Shown here one piece after another: positions 47,735 to 59,109 of a DNA stretch of 64,000 nucleotides (the stretch's first letter is position 1; every line of letters starts with the position of its first letter). This DNA comes from Gordius sp. MW1 (lineage: Eukaryota > Nematomorpha > Gordioida > Gordea > Gordiidae). The notes below the pieces were generated by a model. The model was not told the origin of the DNA, searched no databases, and was given only the letters and a program-made list of their open reading frames with translations. Position numbers and translations under genes: made by a program. The stretch spans positions 17,244,060-17,308,059 of the forward strand of contig OZ038529.1 of the NCBI GenBank assembly GCA_964036665.1, in the 5' to 3' direction.

Positions 47735-49284
47735 AAGAAAAAATCTTCGGGATGGGGACTCATAAAATATCCAACTACAATTTTATAATATTGCTTACCA
47801 AATTATCCATTACTATTGGCGATCTTCAGAAAAATCTGCATTTCTCTAATAAGCGTTGGATCGGGCGAAAAAAAGCACATGTTGCATGAATTTAGATTGT
47901 AAACCTAATTGATCAATGAATGTATTTGAATGAACTTAATAATATTGAAATGATAAATTATATTTTTACATAATGGTGTACGGCGTTTTATAAGTACAAC
48001 GTAATTTAGCGCAGCGATATCGCCATAACGCGAGTGACACATTTGTATGCATATTGGGCGAACGCGCTTTGTGTTTGAGCGGATGGATACATGATAAATT
48101 AGTAGAACGCAGGAACTATAAAATTATATCGTATCTCTATTAAAATATTAAGTGACAAGTTAAACTAATTTATTTTGCAAGTAATAAACAAGTATGATAC
48201 CTAGCATTTAATCGTTGATATGAAAGAATTGTGGACGATCGATAAAATTACAAATTAGGCCACCATTTTAAAAGTATTGACGTTCTATATTAACCAATCA
48301 GAGCGCAAGCATGTGAGTAAGCGCTGTGCAGGGAGGGAGATACTCCTAGAGGTTCGTAAGTAAACAAGAGGAAACGTATGGACTCGGGGCGTGGAGGGTG
48401 TAGCGTGATAAATGCTTTTACGCACGAGGAAATAAATAGGTAATGTTGATTCTTTTATTTTACGCAATTTTAATTTTTATTATGGTTACTAGAAAACTCA
48501 AATTAACTTTTTTACCACAAATTTATTAACAAGAACTTTAATTATGATCCTAGCCTGCATACGAGTTAGCTTTTATAATTATTTAATTATATTGCAAAGC
48601 AGAATAAGAAAATTAAGCCTCCATCCATTTTTTCGACTAATATTTTAAGATTTTTTTAAAAATTCATAATGATATACCTTTGGCACTACGTCTTTTTTGT
48701 TTAGTACAGTTGATCAGATTTTGTTATATCGATTTTTTTAATGCAATTCAACATCATTTTCGAACTGCAAGTTTGTGGAGCGTATCCTAGGTGAAAGTGC
48801 AATTTTTTATCTGTTGCATAAACTCATTTTTACAAAATAATAGCTCTATTTTACCCGCTACATTCAAGTTATTTAAGCCAAATTTTACTTATACAAAAAC
48901 GTGCACTTTAAAACATTTTGGTTAAGTAGTATTGTTATTTATTGACTGATTCATTAAACTTTAACGTAATATATGCTATGCAATTTATTAATAATATATG
49001 TTAAGAAATTTTTAGAAATTTAAATAAAATTAAGCGCGTTAATTTGGCTTATTTGTCGCTGCATAGAGAAAAAATTACAGCGAAATTTGTCAGTGCAAAA
49101 TTTATGGGGTCAGTATGTGCAGGACGGGCCCGCCTTGGGCTGGCAAGTTAATTTCGCAAAATAGAGGACGGGCCTAAGATTTTAACGGTGCTAGAATCAT
49201 TATTAAATTTAAATCGGCCACAAACTGGACTTATTTTAATTTATTTGCAAACAAAAAATTATAGTGACGCTGACGATAAATAAC
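47735..49284. other. Region upstream of the KANSL1 homologue, no gene recognised
   Basis: The first 700 bases probably contain the promoter and untranslated exon of the minus-strand gene. Beyond 48480 it is AT-rich without coding signal. A GC-rich scrap at 49120-49185 (GGACGGGCCCGCC) belongs to the TAGAGACC hAT-type family. Confidence 0.45.
48285..48310 (+). promoter_or_regulatory. CCAAT box near the KANSL1 5' side
   Basis: ATTAACCAATCAGAGCGC contains the full NF-Y consensus (CCAATCAG) and lies about 560 bp upstream of the KANSL1 start, in a stretch (47990-48410) less AT-rich than its surroundings and with several CG dinucleotides. A promoter role is inference; no TATA box or initiator could be assigned. 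Confidence 0.35.
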
Positions 49285-49948
49285 TAGAGCTATTAAAAGT
49301 TCCTATTAAAAAAGAACTTGTCAAGTTCCAGTTCCTTTGCCTAAAATGGAACTAATTCCAGTTCCTAGTTCTTCATTTTAAAAAGGAACTAGTTCCAGTT
49401 CCTTTTGAAGTTCCTTTAAACATCTTTTATTAATTCTTAAAACCAATATATTATATATTACAATTTATAAAAATCATCAGGTAATAAATGTTTATTTGAT
49501 TTTAACAAAATATTATTTTCAAAGTTGTCATCTAAAAGACATGTTCGCTTGTCTCCAAATAAAATTTTGCCCAAGCTAAATAATCTTTCCACAGGGGCAC
49601 TTGATGGTAATGGCGTATTATATTTAATAAATAGTTATTTTAATCATGATAAGAATTAAAAACCACTTAAAGGAAATGAACTTTATATAAATTACCATAA
49701 ATCAAAAAATTTATTTAACAAACACTACCGTGAATTAAATAATATTTAAATTATAAATTAATTTAAAAAATTTTAATGCAAATTCAAATTGGCAAAAGGA
49801 ACTTGTAAGTAGTTCCTTTTGCGATAAATTGAGAAAAAAGGAACTAATTCCAGGTCCAGTTCCTCATTTTAAAAAGGAACTTATTAGTTCTTCATTTTAA
49901 AAAGGAAAAAGGAACTAGTTCCAGGAACTAATTCCTTTAACAGCTCTA
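49285..49948 (-). mobile_element. hAT remnant with C-terminal transposase fragment
   Basis: The 664-bp element starts TAGAGCTATTAAAAGTTCC and ends GGAACTAATTCC..AACAGCTCTA. Its subterminal parts repeat GGAACTAGTTCC. The flanking 8-mers TAAATAAC and ATTATAAC agree at five positions, so the duplication is decayed or absent. It has lost all but the end of its transposase. Confidence 0.8.
49458..49634 (-). pseudogene. hAT transposase dimerisation domain (C-terminal exon)
   Basis: The minus-strand frame reads 'YNTPLPSSAPVERLFSLG', 'GDKRTCLLDDNFENNILL' and ends after 'KSNKHLLPDDFYKL' with a stop at 49460-49458. This is the classic hAT C-terminal motif (T-x-x-P-S-S-A-P-V-E-R-x-F-S...L-x-x-x-N-x-E-x-L-L-x-L), needed for transposase dimerisation. 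No upstream catalytic part remains. The frame itself has no stop over about 58 codons, so decay is recent or the piece is a functional exon remnant. Confidence 0.88.
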
Positions 49949-50009
49949 ATTATAACACATTACAGCTAAACTGATGGCATTGAACTGTATATGGAAATAG
50001 CATTAAATT

Positions 50010-53000
50010 TTTTTTTTTTTTCGAGAATGCGTTAATGTCGCTAAAGAATAAATAGTAAATTTAAAGCAAGCAGCGGGCAAAGGGTTTATTTTTTCTAACC
50101 TTTACCAAGCCTTTACGCCTATCAAAGGCAAAAAAAAACCATCAATATCTCCTAACAGTTATTTCCATGACAATCCAACTGTTGAATACCAAACATCAAA
50201 ATAGCTGCCATTTTACTCTACTAAAGGTTTATCCCAAATATCCATAATCCTTCTACATGAACAACACAAACTCCACAACCCAAACCGGAATCTGCCCAGT
50301 CTGCTACAGGTTAGCTTCAATTACCCTCTCTAATTTGATTTACGTTCACGGTCCATTAAAACAGAGGTGCCCAGGCTCTGGAAAACATCCAGCAGCTACA
50401 GTCCCCAAGAGGTCTACCTCTACTCACAACCATTTATTGCATAATACCTACTCCCCGCTCGAAACCACCACCACCAATACATATTCAGACATTCCTCATT
50501 CTCCTGTTAATTGGATTCTAAAAAACATCCCTAAAGGTGCCAGACATCAAGTTCTAATTGCCCTTACTGATGCCATCTCAAACCTCTCTAAGGACCCAAG
50601 CAGCACCCTCCATTGGGCCAACCTTTTTCAATTTACTTCCAGTGTCCTTTCAATACCACCATCAAATTACAAAGGTACCCTCTCGAATTGGGTTAAACAA
50701 AACTCAGCAAAATGGGACGTTTCATCACCCCCATTATCTACGAGCCACACATCCATAAGATTACATCAGTTCAACAAAGAGCCAAACGGGTTTCCTCAAA
50801 ACTCAACCACTTTGACATCCAGGGTGCCCTTCGCCTGGCCAATTCAGACTGCAAAATTTCCCCAGACACTCAAGAAACCTTCGAATCTTTACAAACTAAA
50901 CACCCTGAAAGAAATTGCTTTTAATTTCCCCCCACAATCAACTCCCCCTTCAAGGACTTCACATCGCCCGAAATTCTCGAGGCTATCGGTTCTTTTAAAA
51001 AATCCTCAGTAGGTTCTGGTTTAGACGGCTTCCGTGCTTCACATTTAATAGAATTAACAAGACCTCACATTGACAGGTCTGGCCACTTCACATCCACCCT
51101 AGCAACCTTCCTTAACCAGGTTATTAAAGGCTTAGTACCTGACGCGATCTCTCCCTATTTTTTTGGGGCCACCTTAATATCTCTTACCAAACCTGATGGT
51201 GGCCTTCGTCCAATTGCCATGGGTTCAATTTTTAGACGCATATGCTGCAAACTTATCATTGCACGAGTAAAATCCGACATTGCATATCAATTAGCTCCTA
51301 TCCAACTAAGTTTCGGAACCAAGGGTGGTTGTGAAATCGCTTCTCACGCTGTTCGCATATCCCTAGCCCATCCCGACCATTCGACCCTAGCTAAGATTGA
51401 CTTCAAAAACGCATTTAACACGATCTACAGGTCACACTTCTTAACCGAGGCTTACAAATCTCTTCCCGAGTACTCCATTTTCCTTAACGCATGCTACGCT
51501 CCTACTTCCATGCTCAACTTTAATTTCAAAATAATTGCATCGAGTGACGGCATTCAACAAGGAGACCCGCTAGGCCCCCTACTATTCTGCCTAGGTATAA
51601 AATTCCTGACTGAAGACCTAGCCTCTAAATATAATCTATCACTCAACTTGTGGTACCTAGACGATGGTACCATCAAGGGAAATGCCGAAGACGTCAAAGA
51701 AGCCCTCTCTTATCTAGAAGTCGAGGCTTCAAAAATTGGTCTCCATCTAAATCATAGCAAGACCGAGGTTTGCAAAAACAATACTGACTCTTTAAGCCTA
51801 GACCCATACTTTGACGCTTTCAAACATATTTACCCTAACGAACTAACGCACTTAGGATCTCCCGTAGGTGGCTCACACCCTTGTAACAAGTCATTAATAG
51901 AGACAATTTAAAAACTAGTAGAAATCAAACCCCTCCTTTCTTACTTGCCAGCCCACCAGGCTTTCTTTTTAATTAAAAACTGCTATTCTTTACCTAAGAT
52001 AAATCATATCTTCAGGTCATCCACCTCATTTTTGAATCCTAATGCTCTATCTATATTCGACCAAAAACTCAAAGGTGTAGTCGAGAAAATCACAAACCTT
52101 TCTTTTACAGGGTCCCAATGGAAACAAGCGTGTCTCCCCACAAAATATGGTGGTTTGGGCCTGAGATCACCCCCTCTAGTAGCTTTGTCGGCCTTCATCT
52201 CGAGTCGACTTTCAGCCAAACCAATCATCGACAAAATAATCGATCAACCAGATCCCTTTACCCAAATAGCTCTCTACATGTGGAGCTCTTTGTCCGACCC
52301 TAACAATCCATTCCCTACCATAAACTCTCAAAAAAGTTGGAACACTCCTCTCTACGACCATGCCCTTAAAACTCTTATATCGGGCGCTTCGTTGGAGGAG
52401 TTACCAGCTTTAAGAAGTTTTGCATCAAGGTCCGGCCACGAGTGGTTGGAGGCCATCCCAAGTCGGACCCATGACCTTCAACTCTCCAACAACGAGTTCA
52501 GGATCTCAAAAGGGCTCCGCCTAGGTTGTGATATAGTTGCCTCCATCAATGCAACTTATGTGGCTCATCTGTAGGTACAAAAGGTCATCACGGCCTACAT
52601 TGCAAATTTAATAAGGCCAGATTTTTACGTCACACATCTGTTAATGCTCTTCTACAGAAGACATTCAATAAGGCTGGCTTTCCCTCCCAATTCGAGCCTA
52701 ATGGTCTTTGCCTTAGCGACAAGAAGAGACCCGATGGACAGACCCTCATCCCATGGGCAAAAGGGCTATGCCTAGCATGGGACTACACTTGTCCGGATGC
52801 CTTTGCACCCTCAAACCAAAACAAAGACCCCCTTGTCGATTCTGAAAGAATAAAGTCAGCTAAATACGCAGAACTTAATTCCTCACTCCTTTTCTGCCCT
52901 ATAGTGACCACTACCCTTACAACAATAGGTCCTAAAACCCAAGCCCTCCTGAAAGAATTGGGGCGCCGTATAGCTGCTAATACCCTTGACAAAAGGGAAA

Positions 53001-53127
53001 CTTTTTTAAAACAGAAAATCGGAATTATAATTTGTCATTTCAACGCGATCGCAATTTTTGAATGTTTACCTAGCATATAATTTTTATTGTAGTATATAGT
53101 TTCATTTAATAAAAGATATTATTAAAA
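50010..53127 (+). mobile_element. Nearly complete 3.1-kb LINE with 15-bp target duplication
   Basis: The flanks repeat AAATAGCATTAAATT exactly at 49995-50009 and 53128-53142. The element starts in a T run (TTTTTTTTTTTTCGAGAATG) and ends in an A-rich tail after TAATAAAAGATATT. It has an N-terminal Cys/His finger, an RT domain and a C-terminal domain shared with 38725-39130. The reading frame is broken in at least three places. The clade is not certain; the single ORF, N-terminal finger and possible PD-(D/E)xK domain would fit a restriction-like-endonuclease LINE. Confidence 0.9.
50257..53030 (+). pseudogene. LINE polyprotein: zinc finger, reverse transcriptase, C-terminal nuclease-like domain
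   Basis: ATG at 50257 begins a frame whose first 40 residues hold 'GICPVC' and 'VHGPLKQRCPGSGKH', a Cys2-His-Cys-type finger. After a shift near 50700 the frame continues 'RVSSKLNHFDIQGALRLANS', with a stop at 50922-50924. RT motifs follow: 'GGLRPIAMGSIFRRICCKL', 'KIDFKNAFNTI', 'SDGIQQGDPLGPLLF', 'LWYLDDG' (51651-51668) and 'GLHLNHSKTEV'. Stops at 51909-51911 and near 52572 break the rest. The C-terminal segment reads 'FNKARFLRHTSVNALLQKTF', 'KKRPDGQTLIPWAKGLCLAW', 'DYTCPDAFA' and 'KSAKYAELNSSLLFCPIVTT'. The box is YLDD rather than the common YADD or FADD. It would copy LINE RNA at a nicked target; this copy is inactive. Confidence 0.85.
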
Positions 53128-53142
53128 AAATAGCATTAAATT

Positions 53143-53896
53143 GAATTTAGAAATTAAAACCTTCCAAAAAGTTTTATTTAAAATCCCTCCACGAAAAGAA
53201 TCAAGGTATAATATTAAAAATGGGTTGTGTAGAATAAATTACAATGCTTGAAGTTACTAATTGAAAAATTTTATAATTAAAATTATAAACAGTTTAAAGT
53301 GCGAATAGGGGCGACTTTTGTGAAACCCTTAAAAAATTCACAACTTAATAGCTCAGGACACCTTAAATTAACATCATTAAAAAATATGAAAAAGTGCATA
53401 AATTTTAATGGGGCGGCCCGATCTGGTCGCGCCTGAAATGCATGAAAAAGGACGGTCTCGGGCGGGCCTTAAAGATTCCAAAAAGGTTAAGGACAAGCCG
53501 ACATTCTTAAAACCGCTAATTGCATATCTCTATTAGTCATAGCGAGCGCTACCAGATTTAGTGTATAAAAAACTTTAGTATACAAAATTTTATATTTTTC
53601 ATTAAAAAGAAAATTTTTAAGAGTATAATATACCTGAAACTTTCGATATATTATTATTTAGAAAATCAAATATGTTCTCTCCCCTTTTCCTACAAAAGTA
53701 CGAAAAGGACTTTGCGGCCTCAAATTACAAAGTGCGATATCCGATTCGCAATGTTTAGCTCCATTAGTAGACTTTATTTGCAGAAAAAAGGTTATTTAAC
53801 ATGTGTCTATTTGCCCCACACCTTAAATATTCGTTATTTGGCAAGTACTATAATTTAAAATTATACACATTTATTTTTTAATCATTTTTAACTACA
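53143..53896. other. Intergenic DNA, no gene
   Basis: AT-rich, with one GC-rich hAT-type scrap at about 53408-53548 (GGGGCGGCCCG, GGTCTCGGGCGGGCC, ending GCATATCTCTA). Confidence 0.45.
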
Positions 53897-54319
53897 ATTA
53901 ATTGCTATGCAATTTATGGGCTCGTTTTTTGTTGTCCGTCCGTCCGTCCGTCTGTCAGTCCGTCCATCCTTATCTATTTGCATTGGGTATATTAGGTTAT
54001 CGATTTTTTAAATTAATGCATGAGAAAGAGGTGCCCCACCCCTCATCTCTATCTCCCTCGCTGTGTTATTTTTTAAATTAATGCATAAGATGTGCCCCAC
54101 CCCTCATCTCTATCTCCCTCGGTGTGTTATATATAAGATTTGTTAAATTATCTATTATATAATAAACATAAATAAAAGTTGTTTACTTTTAATTGCTATG
54201 CAATTTAACTAGTTATATAATAAACATAAATAAAAGTTGTTTACTTTTAATTGCTATGCAATTTAACTAGTTTTTGGGTTAGAATCCCGGAGTTTTTTTG
54301 ACTCTTAAGATTGTTCTTG

Positions 54320-54890
54320 TTACTATCATTGATAATAAGACTTTTTGGCCGTCCGTTGGCTGCTGACCAATGAAAAAAATGACCATTGGCCAAAATGTGA
54401 ATCCGAGTTTATTTTTTCGTTTTTTTTTTGACTATTATGATTGTTCCTGTTACTACCATTGCTATTATGACTTTTTGGCCGTCCGCTGGCTCCTGACCGA
54501 TTGCAAAAATGACCATTGGCCAAAATGTGAATCGAAATTATTTTTTTCGTTTTTTTTGACTATTATGATTGTTCCTGTTCCTACCATTGCTATTATGACT
54601 TTTTGGCCGTCCGCTGGCTGCTGACCAATGGAATAAAATGACCATTGGCCAAAATGTGATTCGAAAACTTTTTTTTGTTTTTTTGACTATTATGAATTTA
54701 TATCCACTTTTACCGTGTCCTGGCTGCTGACCAATTGAAAAAAATGACCATTGGCCAAAATGTGATTCGGAAATTTTTTTTTCGTTTTTTTTACTCTTAT
54801 GAATTTATATCCACTCTTACCGTGTGCTGGCTGCTGACCAATGGAAAAAAATGACCATTGGCCAAAGTGAGCATCAAAATTTTTTTTCCG
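54320..54890 (+). repeat. Minisatellite, copy B (about 5 units)
   Basis: These are the reverse complement of the 12.5-13.9 kb units: GACTTTTTGGCCGTCCGCTGG then CTGACCAATGGAAAAAAATGACC ATTGGCC at roughly 110-130-bp spacing. The order of unit variants mirrors that of copy A, with shorter units next to the 3' side of the element. Confidence 0.85.
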
Positions 54891-54931
54891 TTTTTTTGGC
54901 TATCATTGACTTATAGAGTATCTGTTGGTAC

Positions 54932-55392
54932 CATAGACTACATAGACTGCTCATCACGGTATAAAATGTGTGTGTTTTTTTCCGCCATTTTGATGAACAA
55001 TACCGTCCTATATCACATAATGGCGTTTTGCGCTCTGCCGTTTTTTTCGAACAGGAGAGGTAAAGAAAAAAGGTTTTGATTCCATAAATAAGTAAGATAT
55101 TACTAAATATATGATATTTTTAAAAATTTTTAATAACATTACAGTTTTTACATTTTTAAATTTTATGAAATGTGTCAATAATAAATTTTTTAAAAATATC
55201 ATATCTTAAGTAATATCTTACTTATTTATGGAATCAAAACCTTTTTTCTTTACCTCCCCTGTTCGAAAAAAACGGCAGAGCGCAAAACGCCATTATGTGA
55301 TATAGGACGGTATTGTTCATCAAAATGGCGGCAAATTTCACACACAATTTGCCATATGGAATATATGACATGAGCAGTCTATGTAGTCTATG
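54932..55392. mobile_element. Foldback hAT-like MITE inside the Helentron-like copy B
   Basis: The 461-bp element starts CATAGACTACATAGACTGCT and ends with its reverse complement. Arms of about 200 bp are nearly identical and contain GCCATTTTGATGAACAATAC. The flanks are a perfect 8-bp duplication, GTTGGTAC, at 54924-54931 and 55393-55400. Copy A has the undivided site at 12502-12509 (GTACCAAC on the plus strand). Confidence 0.96.
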
Positions 55393-55832
55393 GTTGGTAC
55401 TGACCAATAGAGAAAAAGTGACCATTGGCCAAATTTTTGATTGTTCAAATTCAACAAAAAATTTCTCCCAACAATTCTGCAAATTCATTGTGTTGTTTTA
55501 TAATATAATGTTTGTTAGACCCATAATCACTAAAGGCCATAAAAACTAATGTAATACGCAACTAGATGCAAACACTAAATCTAACCCTAACCCTTGCCTA
55601 TATTACATTTTGCCTTTATTAAATTTTGCCAATAATGGAAAATTTGTATAAATAATTAATTAATCATTAGGCATTTAATACCCCCCTATAGGCATTCTCG
55701 CCCCTTCCCACCTTTCTCGCCCATAAATTGCATAGCAAATATGATACATTTATACGAAGTACAGATGAGTCGTCCCCCCTTCCCTTCCCCTCTTCCCTTC
55801 TCCCCCTTCCCACGAGGGCCGAAGGCCCGAGT

Positions 55833-58179
55833 TATATATATATAACAAAATACACAGGATTAAAAAAAAATTCAAACTAAAAGTTAATGCCATACATAAG
55901 AATTACATAAAAAAAGAAAGTAAAATGTAATTTAAATATCATCCACATTCAAACTTCGTAATTTCTTTGGAAATAACGGCAAAGGAGGTGCGTAGCCAAA
56001 ATTTTCTCAAAGGGGAGGAGAAATTTGTCAAATACTATTTTATAATTTTTCTTTATAATATAATAAGGATGAGAAATTATAAAAGCCAGCTCGTTCCGAG
56101 TCAAGCCACGGTGGTAAAATTGGATTTTCTAGCGGGCCTGGGCAGGTACCAGGATTAAGCAATAAGTGAATTATTTTGTTTTTCTGTATTATTTTGTAGC
56201 CTTTTTATTTGATTGCATAATATTTCTTAATCATGTCTCTTATCTAAAATTACAGAGAATCCAAGAATTTTTTGAAAATATAACAAAATTACTGCTACAA
56301 ATGTAAAAAATCATTGTTGTGGACTAGGAGAGCATGATTAAAAACTTTTTTGTTGAAAATCTAATTCCAAATGAAACCCTATATGTAAGCTAGGATAATA
56401 TTTATTATGTCTGTGATAACCCACGTGAATGGTTTATTTACGCTCGCGCTTCCCCATCCCTTTCCCTTTAGCACGCATAAATTTTTTAAACTTCTTTTTG
56501 ATATTTTATGATATCTTAAAGAAGATCTCTTAAAGATCAAAGACTTGAATTGATGTCATGGGCCAAGAGGTGCACCATTTGCGAGGACTCTTGTTAGGCT
56601 TAAAGAAAAAAATAAAAAGTTTAACTTCCACGATACATTATAAAATTCCTTTTCCCAAAAAACATTTTTATCAATATAATACAAATTCTCTAATTATTTA
56701 TCGTATTTATAATTAGCATTCAATTTGCAGAAGAAATAAACAACAATTATTCACGCTCCTGTCTATTGAGATAACGTTTTATTTATAAATCCGCTTTTAG
56801 TCTATTAAATTCGTTGACTGGGAAACAATAACAATCCATCATTCCCTCCATAATACCTGCCGACTTTAATAGTGTATGAGTCTTTTAAGCAACTATAAAA
56901 ACTCTTAATCATTTATTAATCAAAATAAAAAATTTTAAGTTTTTGCTAGTAGAATTTCCTGCTCCTCCCCCATTGGCCACGCCACTGCGGCAGAGATAGA
57001 TTTGATATATTTTTTTTGTACATATTTATATTTAATTCATATGTAATGATGTAACTTTAATATTTAATTTAAGCCAAAAAATCCTAAAATTGTTTTTCGA
57101 TTTAATAGTCATTTAATGATCACCTCTTGAACTAAATCACCTTTGGTCTTAACATTTGTTAACATTCCTAGATCTTTTGACTCGATATCTCACCTCAACA
57201 TGTGGGATTGTTTCCTAGTGAACCACCAATAAGATGAATAGATTTAACTTCGTCCACTACAGGGACACGGAAGTAATCGTCAAACATCCACACCACCGTT
57301 CCAATCTAGGTTAATTCAGGAGTTAGACAGGAATGGCCGCTTTCACATCTCCCTTTTATCACTGCCATGGATCTTATAATAAAGAAATCGACACTTCCAT
57401 CTGATGAAATCTCATTCCTAATATTTAGAGATGACCTACGCAAAATCTGGGACCCCAGTTTCAGAACACAAATCTACATCGATTGGTTTATTATGAGAAC
57501 CAAGAAAGGACTTAAAGATCAAATCAAATTAGTCATATATTCTCTCAACCAATTTACACATCAAATTGACGCCATAAACAATACATTAGTCCTCATCTCA
57601 GAGTTGATAAACTATTTGGAAGTCACTATTTTCCTCTATATACATACTTTCATCTGGACGTTTGGAACAAATCGCATAAGCCTAACCTTACCAACCCGCC
57701 GCTATTAAAAACACCATACTACCGGTTTTACTCTATTGATGCGAAATATGTTTACAACTTTGTGATAAGGTTATTTTTTAAAATTTTCAATTCAGATGGA
57801 ATCAGCAACTTAAATCTTCAAACTTTTTGCAAAATTCTCATTACTAATATAATCATCTTACAGAAGTGGACTTTTATGGCGCATCAGACCAGAAGCAATG
57901 GATGGATTATAATGTTTTTTCTGCCATACCTGTGTACCCAGGGTATTTAAATATTTTTGTTTAGTGTTCTATTGTGAGTGATAGTTTAAAGGGATTAATA
58001 TGAATGTTTTTTCTAGCGATGTTAACGACGCAGGTACACAAATGTTTTATAGGCTAATACTTCTTGGTATAATAACTCCATTGATTAGATCACCGAAAAA
58101 GGTTTAATGGTTGCAAAAACCTCACTTTGATCACAGCGCATCACGACGCTTAAATAGTTCTCCCGTGCGCTCGCGTGAG
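55833..58179. other. Intergenic DNA, no gene recognised
   Basis: At 55983-56160 lies a left end of the GGCGCGTAGCC family (GGTGCGTAGCCAAAATTTTC, TTTATAATATAATAAGGATG, ending GGCCTGGGCAGG). Open frames near 57367-57708 and 57762-57950 show no recognisable domain. Confidence 0.45.
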
Positions 58180-58339
58180 CATGGGCGTAGCCAGGGGGGG
58201 CTGCCCCCCTAAATCAGGAGGAAAAAAATTTTTAATGCAAAACTTTGAAAAATTAAATTTTTTTTATGTTTTCCCCTCTCTAATTAAACTTTAAAACGTT
58301 TTGCCCCCCCCCCCAATCCAAAACCTGGCTACGCCCATG
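58180..58339. mobile_element. 160-bp MITE, CATGGGCGTAGCCAGG family
   Basis: Perfect terminal inverted repeats CATGGGCGTAGCCAGG and CCTGGCTACGCCCATG enclose a G tract, an AT-rich core and a C tract. The flanks are a perfect 8-bp duplication, CGCGTGAG, at 58172-58179 and 58340-58347, which points to hAT-type mobilisation. Confidence 0.93.
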
Positions 58340-58497
58340 CGCGTGAGTATACATAATCGGCGAGGGGGGTGGGGGGGGGAAAAGATGTAATATGTTTTGC
58401 CCCCCCCCTCCCCTAACCCAAAACCTGGCTGCGCCCATGCGCGTGAGTATACATTACCGGCGAGGGTGGGGGGGGGGGGTGGGAAAAAGATGTAAAA
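58299..58497 (+). repeat. Tandem duplication of the MITE end plus flank
   Basis: A segment of about 95 bp (GTTTTGC, C run, AAAACCTGGCT, CGCCCATGCGCGTGAGTATA, CGGCGAGG, G run, AAAAGATGTAA) occurs at 58299-58393 and again from 58394. The second unit includes the target duplication, so it arose after the MITE inserted. Confidence 0.85.
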
Positions 58498-59109
58498 GAG
58501 ATAGAGCAATTTATAATCGGGCACTAAATAATTATCAAACTAAAACATACAAAAAGCAATCAACTTCTAACATTTTTATATTGAACTAATAGCAACAAAC
58601 TCTGCAATACAAAATAATTTGCCTAATATTTAAAAAAATTGTGTCAGACAATAGTAAAGTTATTTAGATACAAAATTAAAGATGTTAGCAGTTAATTTTA
58701 TAAAATTTTAAAAGGGACCTAACTTGTCCCTCACTTCAAAAAAAAACGCCACCAATTATCTGGATAAAATAATGACGAAACAAGCACCTAATTTACTATA
58801 TACATTTTTATCTATTTATTTTCCAGCCCACGTAACCTATTTTCAATCAAATTAAATATATTTTCATCAGAATTTAAGATATAAATATTTTTATTTTATT
58901 GAGCCGTTTATCATTGCAACAATTGCATGCCTCCCTGGGTTATATTTATGGCCATAGGTAAATGCACTAGGTTTACCGATTAATATTTGACTCATTTTAA
59001 TTTATGACAAAAAGAGCATTTAATTTGTATCATAGCACAAAAGAAATATCTTACACCCCTATGACGAGTTGAGCTAATTCTGAACAGCTGATTATATTTA
59101 ATATTAAAA
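58498..59109. other. Region upstream of RSU1
   Basis: AT-rich and without a recognisable gene; it should contain the RSU1 promoter and any 5' UTR. No core promoter motif can be named with confidence. Confidence 0.45.

Larger units (their letters stand above)
53897..55832 (+). mobile_element. Helentron-like non-autonomous element, copy B
   Basis: It starts TTAATTGCTATGCAATTTAT then GGGCTCGTTTTTTG and a CCGTCCGTCCGTC microsatellite. Its end has CTCGCCCATAAATTGCATAG (about 55718-55737), a pyrimidine-rich stretch and the hairpin GGGCCGAAGGCCC (about 55816-55828). It is the reverse of copy A in order and content, including the CCCCACCCCTCATCTCTATC segment and the array. It carries a foldback insertion at 54932-55392. 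Between 54154 and 54271 a block of about 58 bp ending in AATTGCTATGCAATTTAACTAG is present twice in tandem. Confidence 0.78.

Noticed and set aside
47770-47835. A 24-nt intron (GTAAGC..TTGTAG) joining an upstream ATG to the KANSL1 first exon
   Set aside because: Splicing it gives a frame that stops at once, so it cannot supply the start; a different 5' exon or the ATG at 47734 is more likely.
52004-52234. Minus-strand frame of 76 codons
   Set aside because: It is the shadow of the LINE coding strand.
57367-57950. Frames of 113 and 62 codons as candidate genes
   Set aside because: No domain, no splice-supported extension and no resemblance to known proteins; composition is like the surrounding intergenic DNA.
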